This document shows, piece after piece, positions 26,655 through 35,218 of a DNA stretch of 64,000 bases. The notes under the pieces are model-generated. The model saw only the letters and a program-made list of their open reading frames with translations, searched no databases and had not been told where the DNA came from. The stretch covers positions 1 through 64,000 of the forward strand of contig JAQVCT010000011.1 of the NCBI GenBank assembly GCA_028689655.1, in the 5' to 3' direction. The position numbers and the translations under genes were made by a program. The number at the start of each line of letters is the position of its first letter. Within the stretch, counting starts at the first letter, position 1. The stretch comes from Lachnospiraceae bacterium (GTDB lineage: Bacteria; Bacillota; Clostridia; Lachnospirales; Lachnospiraceae).

Positions 26655-27362
26655 TTAATTTCCTCCTATCGATATGTTGTCTATCATTTCTAACATAAGT
26701 TTTACAGAGCGGTGGATTGCCTGTGCCTCAAAGGTGGGATAATCCATCTCGGCACTGTCATCTGCTTTATCTGAGATAGCGCGGATGATCAGGAATGGAA
26801 TTGCATTGAGATAGGCTGTTTGTGCGATTGCAGCACCTTCCATTTCAGTACAGTATCCATTGAAATTTTCACTGATCCAGTTTTTCTTTTCTTTGCTGGA
26901 GATGAACTGGTCACCACTGACAACACGACCGATGAAAGTGCCGATTTCAGGGTTCACTTTTTTACAGCACTTTTCTGCCAGAGCGATGAGTTCATGATCT
27001 GCCTCAAAAGAGAGGACATCCATTCGGGGAACCTGTCCAAGGGGATAACCGAAAGCGGTGGTGTCCATGTCGTGGTGCATCACATCCTTTGATAAGACCA
27101 CGTCTCCAATATTGATCTCGGCTTTCAGGGAACCGGCGATTCCTGTATTGATCAGGGCAGATACATGATAGTTATCCACCAGGATCTGTGAGCAGACAGC
27201 AGCGTTTACTTTACCGATACCGCTTCTGACAATAACCACATTTTTTCCGTTTAATTTACCTTCATAAAAGTCCATAGAAGCTTTTGTGGTGACTTTTACA
27301 TCTGTCATGTGTTCTTTTAATTTACTTACTTCTTCATCCATTGCACCGATAATGCCTAACAT
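26655..27362 (-). CDS. mtnN: 5'-methylthioadenosine/S-adenosylhomocysteine nucleosidase
   Basis: Removes adenine from SAH and MTA; the SRH product feeds LuxS. The 235-residue protein starts MLGIIGAMDEEV, a classic family start; this ATG at 27362 has AGGAGG upstream and is preferred over one at 27386. The nucleoside-binding segments GIGKVNAA, NTGIAGSL and ISDKAD, and the catalytic acidic residues in EMEGAAIAQ and SDKADD, are present. First gene of the minus-strand mtnN-luxS pair. Confidence 0.94.
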   Translation of the reverse strand: MLGIIGAMDEEVSKLKEHMTDVKVTTKASMDFYEGKLNGKNVVIVRSGIGKVNAAVCSQILVDNYHVSALINTGIAGSLKAEINIGDVVLSKDVMHHDMDTTAFGYPLGQVPRMDVLSFEADHELIALAEKCCKKVNPEIGTFIGRVVSGDQFISSKEKKNWISENFNGYCTEMEGAAIAQTAYLNAIPFLIIRAISDKADDSAEMDYPTFEAQAIHRSVKLMLEMIDNISIGGN

Positions 27363-27415
27363 AGCTGCAATCCTCCTGTTTATCATGAATTTATGATTCT
27401 ATAATACCATTAATA

Positions 27416-27444
27416 ATCATAACAGTTTTTCCGGGTTCTAGCAA
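27416..27444 (-). promoter_or_regulatory. Promoter of mtnN-luxS
   Basis: On the minus strand TTGCTA (27444-27439), 17-base spacer, TATGAT (27421-27416), 54 bases before the mtnN start. Confidence 0.5.
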
Positions 27445-27454
27445 TTGTTTCAAA

Positions 27455-28837
27455 TCATTGATCCACAATATTATTGAGCCAGATTCCTTTTTTGACCAGA
27501 ATATATCCCAGGACACATTTGAAAAGATCCAGAGACTGACAGATGAAAAATAGAGGAACAATGGCTAACGGTGTGAAATGTGTCAGCACATATGCAAAAG
27601 GAATGCTGATGACCCACATATAACAACTGTCAAAAATAAAGGTGATGATGGTCTTTCCACCAGAACGAATGGTAAAGTAGGAAGCATGTAAAAATCCACA
27701 TAGCGGCATACAGACAGCCATGACACGGATGAATTGTGTGGCAAGAGTCTTTACCTCATCGCTGGTATTATAGATAGAGGGAAACAGGGGTGCCAGCACC
27801 ACCATGATGGCACCCACCACAAAGCAGCTGGCAGTGGAGAAAAAGATCAGTTTGGTGTCTTTTTCCTTTGCTTCTTCCATTTTATTTGCGCCCAGTAATT
27901 GACCGATGATAATGGCAACGGAATCCCCCAGAGCTATGTATACAATATTGAACACATTATTGATGGTATTGGAAATATTCATGCCCGCCACCACAGCAAG
28001 TCCACGGTTGGAGTAGCATTGAAGTAAGACTGCCATTCCGGATGCCCACAGTGCTTCATTGATCATGAGAGGTGTTCCCTTGATAATGATCTGTTTGGTA
28101 AGCGGGAGCGGCAGACGGAAGGATCTGTATGCATCCCGGATGAATTGATTACGTTCCTGGTGGGTATGCGTCCATATAATGATGATGGCACATTCCAGAA
28201 AACGTGATATCACGGTAGCGATTGCCCCGCCTGTTACGCCCAATGCGGGGGCACCGAATTTTCCAAAGATCAATATGTAGTTCAATATAAGGTTCACGAA
28301 TACCGCACTGATACCCGCCAGCATAGGGATTACAGTCTCTCCGGTCTCACGCAGAACACTGGAATAAGCCTGGGTCAATGCAAAGGGAATCAGTCCGATG
28401 ACCATGACCAGCAGATATTCCTGACCGTATTGGAGGGTAGCGGCTATATTACCGGTTTCACTTCCCTCATGAAGATAAAGGGAGATCAGAGCGCTTCCCC
28501 TGGAGAGGAATAGTACAATAGAAAGAATACCGGCAAGGATACAGATCAGGATACGAAAGCGAAACGTGTCCCGCAATCCTTTGTGATCACCCTTTCCGTA
28601 GAATTGCGCACCAAAAAGACCGGCACCGGATACAATGCCAAAGATACAGATATTAAAGACGAACATTAACTGATTGACGATGGCTACACCGGACATCTGA
28701 TCCGTTCCCACCTGACCGATCATAATGTTGTCTAGGAAGCCTACGAAGTTTGTTATTCCATTTTGTACCATGATGGGGATGGCGATGGTAAGCACCATTT
28801 TATAGAAGTGTTTATCCCCAATAAATTTTCTAAACAT
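27455..28837 (-). CDS. MATE-family efflux transporter
   Basis: A 460-residue exporter with about twelve membrane segments in two halves, unrelated in close detail to the MATE protein at 3566. The N terminus (VLTIAIPIMVQNGITNFVGFLDNIMIG) and the internal QAYSSVLRETGET segment are typical. It lies upstream of mtnN on the same strand but has its own promoter. Cargo cannot be told from sequence. Confidence 0.88.
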   Translation of the reverse strand: MFRKFIGDKHFYKMVLTIAIPIMVQNGITNFVGFLDNIMIGQVGTDQMSGVAIVNQLMFVFNICIFGIVSGAGLFGAQFYGKGDHKGLRDTFRFRILICILAGILSIVLFLSRGSALISLYLHEGSETGNIAATLQYGQEYLLVMVIGLIPFALTQAYSSVLRETGETVIPMLAGISAVFVNLILNYILIFGKFGAPALGVTGGAIATVISRFLECAIIIIWTHTHQERNQFIRDAYRSFRLPLPLTKQIIIKGTPLMINEALWASGMAVLLQCYSNRGLAVVAGMNISNTINNVFNIVYIALGDSVAIIIGQLLGANKMEEAKEKDTKLIFFSTASCFVVGAIMVVLAPLFPSIYNTSDEVKTLATQFIRVMAVCMPLCGFLHASYFTIRSGGKTIITFIFDSCYMWVISIPFAYVLTHFTPLAIVPLFFICQSLDLFKCVLGYILVKKGIWLNNIVDQ

Positions 28838-28919
28838 AAAAATCCCTCATATCTATAGATTACTTGAAATTGAAATTCATTTAACGGAATTCAGCAGACG
28901 ATAAATGACAAGTAACAAC

Positions 28920-28948
28920 AGTATAGCATTGTTTCAGGTGTAGAACAA
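28920..28948 (-). promoter_or_regulatory. Promoter of the second MATE gene
   Basis: On the minus strand TTGTTC (28948-28943), 17-base spacer, TATACT (28925-28920). Confidence 0.5.
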
Positions 28949-29113
28949 GCGTTCTTTTATATAAATCTTGCTGAATCTTGTCGTGTGGGCTGATGTAGTA
29001 TTTATAAAAGATCATATGTCGCAGTATCCAATAGCTATCCAGACAGACATCATGGGAATTTAAAAAGGTATTAAGGGATGCACGATGCTGATTTCAAGGA
29101 ATATATTTCACAG

Positions 29114-29185
29114 AAGGTCGTTATTGTCGAAAAAAAGGTCGATTCGTACAAAGGTACTACATAAAAAAGGAATCTGTTTTATAAT
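29114..29185 (+). promoter_or_regulatory. Direct repeat and promoter upstream of the Ig-like protein gene
   Basis: AAGGTCG occurs at 29114-29120 and again at 29135-29141, a 21-base period (two helical turns). A perfect TATAAT lies at 29180-29185 but the -35 position (CTACAT, about 29157) is poor. This is the layout of an activator-dependent promoter. The rest of 28838-29266 shows no gene. Confidence 0.45.
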
Positions 29186-29266
29186 GTGTCCATCAGGGTA
29201 ACATTGGTTCACGTTTGATGAGTAGAGTAAAGATGTGCTGATGTTCAATCAAAAGGAGGATACGAT

Positions 29267-30142
29267 ATGAGAAGAAAATGGAAAGTATTATTGGCAGCCT
29301 TGGCATGCATGGGTGTTATGCTGGCATCGACGATGCTTACCAGTGCTGCAGAGAATGCAAAAGTTGTAGTAAACGGAAGCCGCACCTACCAGGTGGGAGA
29401 AGCCTTCCGTGCCGGAGAAGTACAGCTTTGGATAAACGCAGGTGGTGCATGGAATATCTGTGACAGCAGCAAGGTGGAAATTTATGCAAATGGGAACCGT
29501 ATTTCCAATGGCTATTGTTTCAAGGAAGCGGGCAAGAAGACGATGGTACTAAAGTGCAATGGCTACAGAGCGCAGTATGAGCTTACTGTAAATGCAGCCC
29601 TGAATGGAACATTGAAGGAATGGTATATTCTCACCGAACCGTCAAAGCTTACCTACAGGCAGAGCACAGAACCTTTTAATCCAAGTGATGTGGTGGTGAG
29701 ATGCTATTTTACCAATGGAACCACACAGGATGTAGGATACACTTCCCTGCAGTATATCGCTGGAGGCAATCCTATTAAGCCGGGGTATCGATTTACAGTT
29801 CCGGGAAAGAAGACACTGGAAATCGTACTGGGAGATTACAGTGTGAAATATACCATGACGGTAGTTCCTACATTTGATAAATCGGTTGCCAGCTGTGAGA
29901 TGCTCGCAGAGCCTGTTACGATGCAGTATAAGGTGGGTCAGGGGTTCCAGGCACATGAATATGCAATCCGTTGCCATTATCAGGATGGTACCACGGAAGA
30001 CTTTGACTGTTCCAGACTGAATATTACAGCCAATGGAGTACAGATGTATGAGAATTATCCATTTCAACAGGCAGGACAGAAGAACATTGTGGTAACGCTG
30101 GGGGATTACAGCACATCCTATACAGTAAAAGTAACCAACTAA
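29267..30142 (+). CDS. Secreted protein with Ig-like (Big_3-type) domains
   Basis: A 291-residue protein with a signal peptide (MRRKWKVLLAALACMG, hydrophobic core to about 27). Three related beta-sandwich repeats follow, ending in similar strands: KKTMVLKCNGYRAQYELTV, KKTLEIVLGDYSVKYTMTV and QKNIVVTLGDYSTSYTVKV. These resemble bacterial Ig-like domains of the Big_3 kind found in surface proteins. No LPXTG motif, repeat-rich anchor or catalytic domain is seen, so it is probably secreted or loosely attached. AAAGGAGG precedes the ATG. It stands alone. Function unknown. Confidence 0.72.
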   Translation: MRRKWKVLLAALACMGVMLASTMLTSAAENAKVVVNGSRTYQVGEAFRAGEVQLWINAGGAWNICDSSKVEIYANGNRISNGYCFKEAGKKTMVLKCNGYRAQYELTVNAALNGTLKEWYILTEPSKLTYRQSTEPFNPSDVVVRCYFTNGTTQDVGYTSLQYIAGGNPIKPGYRFTVPGKKTLEIVLGDYSVKYTMTVVPTFDKSVASCEMLAEPVTMQYKVGQGFQAHEYAIRCHYQDGTTEDFDCSRLNITANGVQMYENYPFQQAGQKNIVVTLGDYSTSYTVKVTN

Positions 30143-30308
30143 AGAACAGCCCCGAACCAAAGTGAAGTGGGAATTACAATATATACTGGGAGAAAAAAAT
30201 GTCAGCAGTATTATGATCAGCAGCAATGGTATTATCCCTTACATTCACTGTTTTTAATGCGTTCATATCATGTTGAAAATAAAAATTTACATTTTAAAAA
30301 ATTAGGAC

Positions 30309-30337
30309 TTTACAGATCCGTGAAAATGGACTAAAAT
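30309..30337 (+). promoter_or_regulatory. Promoter of the T-box thrS unit
   Basis: TTTACA (30309-30314), 17-base spacer, TAAAAT (30332-30337). The upstream part 30143-30308 shows nothing I recognise. Confidence 0.5.
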
Positions 30338-30364
30338 ACATGCATCAAGGAAAATAAATATTTT

Positions 30365-30604
30365 ATAACACGTTGATGAGACGAGTAGGATGTGAAATAT
30401 CTAAGAGAGAGATACCCGTTATGGTGCTGCAAGTATCTTGTTAGGAAGCATTTGAAAACTAACTCTGAGTGACCCCAATCCGGTCCGGTAATTCCGTTAT
30501 CATTATTTCGAGAGGTCTGTGGATAATTTCTATCACAGTACAACATGGGTGGAACCGCGATAATTCGTCCCTTGCATTACAAATAGTGCAAGGGATTTTT
30601 TTGT
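30365..30604 (+). promoter_or_regulatory. T-box leader, threonyl specificity
   Basis: Stem I has the S-turn pair AGTA (about 30384) and GAA (30454-30456). The specifier triplet ACT at 30458-30460 is a threonine codon, closed by GAGT/ACTC pairing. The distal GGTGCTGCAAG loop is at about 30423-30433. The T-box GGGTGGAACCGCG lies at 30547-30559; its TGGA bulge expects a tRNA with U before CCA, as tRNA-Thr has. The terminator is CCCTTGCA (30569-30576) with TGCAAGGG (30587-30594) and seven T. Uncharged tRNA-Thr should allow readthrough to the small ORF and thrS. Confidence 0.92.
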
Positions 30605-30663
30605 GTGAATAGGAAATTTCAACCAGTGATAATCCAGTGATAACCATAGAAAGGAAGTAACAA

Positions 30664-30915
30664 ATGTTGGAGAAAGTGAGAGCAGCCGCAACTGAATTTT
30701 TAACAGGAGACACGACCATGACCAAAAAGGAATTTTGGTTGACAGTCACTAGTTGCACCCTGGCAGGGGTGTTGGTTGGATTATTTTTAGCACCAGTGAC
30801 CAGGGGTATTATAATAGGAAGTAACAATGGCAACGGTAATGGATGTGGTAACAGAGAATATCATGAGGATGATCAGGACGATGCCACAGAATGTATCGGT
30901 GTTGATGAATTGTAA
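30664..30915 (+). CDS. Small membrane protein between T-box and thrS
   Basis: An 83-residue protein with one hydrophobic segment (about residues 25-50, including LTVTSCTLAGVLVGLFLAP), a Gly/Asn-rich stretch, and a very acidic tail (EYHEDDQDD). AGGAAG lies before the ATG. Its position after the T-box terminator and 40 bases before thrS means it should be made together with threonyl-tRNA synthetase when charged tRNA-Thr is scarce. I do not recognise the family; it could be a small YtxH-like membrane protein, but that is weak. Confidence 0.65.
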   Translation: MLEKVRAAATEFLTGDTTMTKKEFWLTVTSCTLAGVLVGLFLAPVTRGIIIGSNNGNGNGCGNREYHEDDQDDATECIGVDEL

Positions 30916-30955
30916 GTAACTTAAATAGATATCATATAATATAGAAGGAGCAGGT

Positions 30956-32920
30956 ATGAAAATTACATTAAAAGATGGATCTGGTAAAGAATATGAAAAT
31001 GCAATGTCAGTGATGGAGATTGCGGCAGATATCAGTGAAGGACTTGCCAGAATGGCATGTGCAGGTGAGATCGATGGTAAAGTGGTTGACCTTAGAACGG
31101 TAGTGGACAAAGATTGTGAATTAAATATTTTAACGGCAAATGATGCAGAAGGACTTAGAACCATGCGTCACACAGCGAGTCATGTGCTGGCAGAAGCTGT
31201 CAAGAGACTTTTCCCAAATGCGAAACTGACCATTGGACCTTCTATTGATACAGGATTTTATTATGATTTCGAGGCAGAACCATTTTCAAGGGAAGATCTG
31301 GATAAGATCGAAGCCGAGATGAAGAAAGTCATCAAGGAAGGTGCTAAACTGGAGAGATTTACATTGCCACGTGGGGAAGCTATCAAATTGATGCAGGATA
31401 GAAATGAGCCATACAAAGTGGAACTGATTCAGGATCTTCCGGAAGATGCAGAGCTTTCCTTTTATCAGCAGGGAGATTTCGTAGATTTATGTGCAGGCCC
31501 TCATCTGATGAGCACGAAGCCCATCAAGGCATTCAAATTAACATCTTCTTCTGGTGCTTACTGGAGAGGGGATTCCAATAAGGCAATGTTACAGAGAATC
31601 TATGGTACTGCATTTGCGAAAAAAGAGGAATTGAACGCATACTTAACACAGTTAGAGGAAGCAAAATTGCGTGATCACAATAAACTTGGCCGCGAGATGG
31701 AGTTATTTACCACGGTGGATGTCATTGGACAGGGACTTCCTCTGTTAATGCCGAAGGGAACCAAGATGATTCAGACCATGCAGCGCTGGATCGAGGATGA
31801 GGAAGAGAAACGCGGTTATGTGAGAACAAAGACACCGCTTATGGCAAAGAGCGACCTGTATAAGATTTCAGGACATTGGGATCATTATAAAGAGGGCATG
31901 TTCGTACTTGGTGACGAGGAAAAAGACAAGGAAGTATTTGCACTTCGTCCTATGACTTGTCCATTCCAGTATTATGTATACAAGGCAAGTCCAAAATCAT
32001 ACAGAGATCTGCCACTTCGTTATGGTGAGACTTCTACATTATTTAGAAATGAAGATTCCGGCGAGATGCACGGTCTGACACGTGTACGTCAGTTCACCAT
32101 CTCAGAAGGTCACCTGATCGTGCGCCCTGATCAGATGGTGGAGGAATTCAAAGGCTGTATGGCACTGGCAAAATATTGTCTGGAGACATTGGGCGTGGAG
32201 GAAGATGTGACCTACTGCCTGTCCAAATGGGACCCGGAAAATAAGGACAAATACATCGGAGAAGTGGAAGTCTGGGAGCAGACACAGCAGCATATCCGTG
32301 ATATCTTAAATGAACTTCACATTCCCTTCTATGAAGAGGTCGGCGGTGCAGCATTTTACGGACCTAAGGTGGATATCCAGGCAAAGAACGTATACGGAAA
32401 AGAAGATACGATGATCACAATTCAGTGGGATGCGTTGCTGGCAGAACAGTTCGACATGTACTATGTAGATCAGAATGGTGAAAAAGTACGCCCTTATATT
32501 ATCCACAGAACATCCATGGGATGTTATGAGAGAACATTGGCATGGCTCATTGAGAAATATGCCGGAAAATTCCCTACATGGTTATGCCCGGAACAGGTAC
32601 GTGTACTTCCTATTTCTGAAAAATATATGGCTTATGCAGAAAAAGTGGAGGCTGAATTAAAAGAAAATGGAATTCTTGCTACTGTTGATAACCGCTCTGA
32701 GAAGATTGGCTACAAGATTCGAGAGACAAGGCTTGCTAAGGTTCCATATATGTTAGTGGTGGGAGAAAAGGAAGAAGCAGACGGTCTGGTATCTGTGCGA
32801 AGCAGATTTACAGGCAATGATGGTCAGCAACAGCTGTCAGACTTTATCGATGCGATCTGTAAGGAAATCAGAACCAAGGAAATCCGCAAGGAACTCCCCG
32901 AAGAAGAAAAGACGAGATAG
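30956..32920 (+). CDS. thrS: Threonyl-tRNA synthetase
   Basis: Charges tRNA-Thr with threonine. The 654-residue class II synthetase has an N-terminal TGS domain (1-60), the editing (tRNA_SAD) domain with its RHTASHVLAEAV zinc-like motif, the catalytic core (LPLRYGETSTLFRNE, then TRVRQFTISEGHL), and a C-terminal anticodon-binding domain from about 545 (PEQVRVLPISEKY). GGAGCAGG precedes the ATG. It is controlled by the T-box leader upstream. Confidence 0.97.
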   Translation: MKITLKDGSGKEYENAMSVMEIAADISEGLARMACAGEIDGKVVDLRTVVDKDCELNILTANDAEGLRTMRHTASHVLAEAVKRLFPNAKLTIGPSIDTGFYYDFEAEPFSREDLDKIEAEMKKVIKEGAKLERFTLPRGEAIKLMQDRNEPYKVELIQDLPEDAELSFYQQGDFVDLCAGPHLMSTKPIKAFKLTSSSGAYWRGDSNKAMLQRIYGTAFAKKEELNAYLTQLEEAKLRDHNKLGREMELFTTVDVIGQGLPLLMPKGTKMIQTMQRWIEDEEEKRGYVRTKTPLMAKSDLYKISGHWDHYKEGMFVLGDEEKDKEVFALRPMTCPFQYYVYKASPKSYRDLPLRYGETSTLFRNEDSGEMHGLTRVRQFTISEGHLIVRPDQMVEEFKGCMALAKYCLETLGVEEDVTYCLSKWDPENKDKYIGEVEVWEQTQQHIRDILNELHIPFYEEVGGAAFYGPKVDIQAKNVYGKEDTMITIQWDALLAEQFDMYYVDQNGEKVRPYIIHRTSMGCYERTLAWLIEKYAGKFPTWLCPEQVRVLPISEKYMAYAEKVEAELKENGILATVDNRSEKIGYKIRETRLAKVPYMLVVGEKEEADGLVSVRSRFTGNDGQQQLSDFIDAICKEIRTKEIRKELPEEEKTR

Positions 32921-32934
32921 GAGCAGCACCCGGG

Positions 32935-32986
32935 AAAATACGAAGTATTTTGAGAAATTGTTCTGATTACAAAGTAATCGAGAACA
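32935..32986 (+). repeat. Two mini-palindromes after thrS
   Basis: AAAATAC-GAA-GTATTTT (32935-32951) and TGTTCTGATTAC-AAA-GTAATC-G-AGAACA (32959-32986). The second contains the GATTAC-AAA-GTAATC core also found at 16042 and in the 49587 array. There is no T-run, so they do not look like ordinary terminators. Confidence 0.7.
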
Positions 32987-33083
32987 CAAAACTCTGCATA
33001 TTGAGTATATAAGGAAGGTATAATATCGAAAAATCTGTCTACACTACCAAGTGAAAATAAAAACTAATTTCAGGAGGTAGTAT

Positions 33084-33398
33084 ATGGCAGAATTAAAATG
33101 TAAAGCAGAGTGTTGTACCTATAACAAGGATGAATGTTGCTGTAAAGGCGATATCATGGTGGGTGGAAAACATGCCTGCAATTCCGATGACACTTGTTGT
33201 GAAAGCTTCGCAGAAAGAAGAGGAGATTCCTACAGCAGTGCCATGGAGCATCCAAGCCGCACTATAAGCATTGACTGTGAGGCTGCCCAGTGCAAATATA
33301 ACACAGATTACAAATGCTATGCAGATCACGTGGACATTCATGGAGCCGGTGCAAATGATAGCCGTGAGACAGCATGCGCCACATTTGTGGAGCGCTAG
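33084..33398 (+). CDS. DUF1540-domain protein with two Cys-rich repeats
   Basis: A 104-residue protein built from two DUF1540 repeats (residues about 5-43 and 63-101). Each has the pattern C-x4-C-x-YN followed by a further C and a C-x-(S/T)F end, for example ECCTYNKDECCCKG and QCKYNTDYKCYAD. The domain is common in spore-forming Firmicutes and is thought to bind metal; its role is not established. CAGGAGGT precedes the ATG. No signal peptide. Monocistronic. Confidence 0.85.
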   Translation: MAELKCKAECCTYNKDECCCKGDIMVGGKHACNSDDTCCESFAERRGDSYSSAMEHPSRTISIDCEAAQCKYNTDYKCYADHVDIHGAGANDSRETACATFVER

Positions 33399-33535
33399 GA
33401 AACATTACGTTTCGGGATATTACAACATTATAATTAAGAGATATTAAGAAAAAGAGACATTAAGAAAAAGAGACATTAAGAATAAGAAATATCAGGAACA
33501 GGAAACAACAGAAACAATAAATTACAGATAATAAG

Positions 33536-33650
33536 AAGTATCAGAAATAAAAAAACATCAGAAATAAGAAATATCAGAGATAAGAAATATCAGAGATAAG
33601 AAACATCAGAAATAAGAAACATCAGAAATAAGAAACATCAGAAATAAAAA
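33536..33650 (+). repeat. Purine-rich 16-base tandem repeat
   Basis: About seven imperfect copies of the 16-mer AAGAAACATCAGAAAT (some read AAGAAATATCAGAGAT) run head to tail. Looser related A-rich sequence begins near 33440. The period is not a multiple of three, so it does not encode a repeat protein. No gene is visible in 33399-34012 apart from the regulatory elements listed. Confidence 0.8.
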
Positions 33651-33749
33651 ATAGTACGAATAATTAATGGTAAAAAAGAAATATAAGATGGTACAAAGCA
33701 AAGTCAACGGTTAAAAGAGTGTAAAATAATTTTTTTACTGCCAACGTTT

Positions 33750-33781
33750 GTGATTTTACACTTGCAGGCAAGTAAAATCAC
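33750..33781 (+). promoter_or_regulatory. Palindrome upstream of the infC promoter
   Basis: GTGATTTTACACTTGC (33750-33765) pairs with GCAAGTAAAATCAC (33768-33781) with one bulged A, 22 bases before the -35 box. It may be an operator or a terminator-like structure; there is no T-run. Confidence 0.4.
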
Positions 33782-33803
33782 TGCACTAAAATATAAAAAA
33801 CAG

Positions 33804-33832
33804 TTGACTCTGCTCTATGTATGTGCTATGAT
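33804..33832 (+). promoter_or_regulatory. Promoter of infC-rpmI-rplT
   Basis: TTGACT (33804-33809), 17-base spacer, TATGAT (33827-33832). Confidence 0.75.
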
Positions 33833-33840
33833 ATCTAAGT

Positions 33841-33974
33841 GTGTTGAACACGGAACAAGTAGAGTATCCACTCTCACCCTGAGGCATAAGCTGTCAGGCG
33901 TCAGTAATTCGATATGAAATGATTGATATCATGGAAATGAATTTTAGTGGATAGTCTGACTATCCACTTTTTTA
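33841..33974 (+). promoter_or_regulatory. L20-type autoregulatory leader of the infC operon
   Basis: The leader contains GTAGAGTATCCACTCTCACC (33859-33878) and a downstream terminator, AGTGGATAG (33946-33954) with CTATCCACT (33960-33968) and a T-run. GTATCCACT in the upstream block can pair with AGTGGATAG, forming an antiterminator. This is the arrangement of the Firmicute L20 leader, in which ribosomal protein L20 binds the RNA and favours termination. Assignment rests on context and these pairings. Confidence 0.72.
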
Positions 33975-34012
33975 ATGTATAGTTTTTATGTATAGTATGG
34001 AGGGACAAAACT

Positions 34013-34519
34013 ATTAGCGATTTAATGATTAACGAACAGATAAGAGACAAGGAAGTACGCGTAGTTGGTGAAAATGGAGAACAGTTAGGATTAATGTCTT
34101 CTAAGGATGCTATGAAAATGGCAGAGGATGCAGGGATGGATTTGGTTAAGATTGCACCTACAGCAAAACCACCTGTTTGCAAAATTGTGGATTACGGGAA
34201 ATTTAAGTATGAACAGCTTCGAAAAGAAAAAGAAGCAAAGAAAAAACAGAGAACCATCGATGTAAAAGAAATTCGTTTGTCACCAAACATCGATACCAAC
34301 GATCTGAATACAAAAACAAATGCTGCAAGAAAGTTCATTTCCAAGGGAGATAAAGTAAAAGTAACACTTCGCTTCCGTGGTCGTGAGATGGCGCACATGG
34401 GAAGCAGCAGACATATTTTAGATGACTTTGCAGTAGCATTGGCAGATATTGCAGTTGTTGAAAAGACACCGAAGATTGAAGGCAGAAGTATGACAATGTT
34501 TTTAACTGAGAAAAAGTAA
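34013..34519 (+). CDS. infC: Translation initiation factor IF-3, AUU start
   Basis: IF-3 binds the 30S subunit and proofreads the start codon. The sequence contains the N-terminal domain (about 1-75, INEQIRDKEVRVVGENG), a Lys-rich linker and the C-terminal domain (VKVTLRFRGREMAH). I place the start at the ATT codon at 34013: GGAGGG (33999-34004) is eight bases before it, while the ATG at 34025 is twenty bases away. An AUU start is typical of infC and lets IF-3 repress its own translation. The protein is then 168 residues. Confidence 0.93.
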   Translation: MSDLMINEQIRDKEVRVVGENGEQLGLMSSKDAMKMAEDAGMDLVKIAPTAKPPVCKIVDYGKFKYEQLRKEKEAKKKQRTIDVKEIRLSPNIDTNDLNTKTNAARKFISKGDKVKVTLRFRGREMAHMGSSRHILDDFAVALADIAVVEKTPKIEGRSMTMFLTEKK

Positions 34520-34586
34520 TCACAGTTAAAATAGATAGTAATATGTACGTGGTATGACATGTATGGATAATAGGAGGATTAAGGAT

Positions 34587-34784
34587 ATGCCAAAAATTAA
34601 AACAAACAGATCAGCAGCAAAACGTTTTAAAGCTACAGGAACAGGAAAATTAAAAAGAAGCAAAGCTTACAAACAACATATCTTAACAAAGAAATCTACA
34701 AAAACTAAGAGAAATCTTAGAAAAGCTACTATTACAGATGCAACAAATGTTAAGAACATGAAGAAGATTTTACCATATTTATAA
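34587..34784 (+). CDS. rpmI: 50S ribosomal protein L35
   Basis: A 65-residue basic protein starting [15 protein letters not shown], normal length for L35. AGGAGG (34572-34577) lies nine bases before ATG 34587, which is preferred over an upstream ATG at 34554. It stands between infC and rplT as in most bacteria. Confidence 0.96.
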   Translation: MPKIKTNRSAAKRFKATGTGKLKRSKAYKQHILTKKSTKTKRNLRKATITDATNVKNMKKILPYL

Positions 34785-34806
34785 GGCGTAAGGAGGAAAA
34801 AGGACA

Positions 34807-35163
34807 ATGGCAAGAATTAAAGGCGGTTTAAACGCAAGAAAGAAACATAATAGAGTATTAAAACTTGCAAAAGGTTATAGAGGAGCAAGATCAAATCAGT
34901 ATAGAGTAGCAAAACAGTCTGTCATGAGAGCACTTACATCTTCTTATGCAGGTAGAAAAGAAAGAAAACGTCAGTTCAGACAGTTATGGATCGCGCGTAT
35001 CAATGCAGCAGCCAGAATGAACGGTTTATCTTACAGCAAATTTATGTATGGTCTTAAATTAGCTGAAATTGATATCAACAGAAAAATGTTAGCAGAGATG
35101 GCAGTAAATGATGCTGCTGGATTCACAGCACTTGCAGAAGTTGCTAAAGCTAAGATTGCATAA
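34807..35163 (+). CDS. rplT: 50S ribosomal protein L20
   Basis: A 118-residue RNA-binding protein ([19 protein letters not shown]) needed early in 50S assembly and the likely repressor of this operon through the leader. AGGAGGAAA precedes the ATG. Last gene of the operon, followed by a strong terminator. Confidence 0.97.
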   Translation: MARIKGGLNARKKHNRVLKLAKGYRGARSNQYRVAKQSVMRALTSSYAGRKERKRQFRQLWIARINAAARMNGLSYSKFMYGLKLAEIDINRKMLAEMAVNDAAGFTALAEVAKAKIA

Positions 35164-35184
35164 TAAAATCATATCATGAAAAGC

Positions 35185-35218
35185 AAAATCCCTTAAACAC
35201 AATGTTTAAGGGATTTTT
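35185..35218 (+). terminator. Terminator of the infC operon
   Basis: AAAATCCCTTAAACA (35185-35199) pairs with TGTTTAAGGGATTTT (35203-35217) over a three-base loop. The 35219-35588 stretch beyond is very A/T-rich and shows no gene. Confidence 0.85.

Noticed and set aside
33536..33650. Possible repeat protein encoded by the tandem repeat
   Set aside because: The 16-base period shifts frame at each unit and stops occur in every frame.
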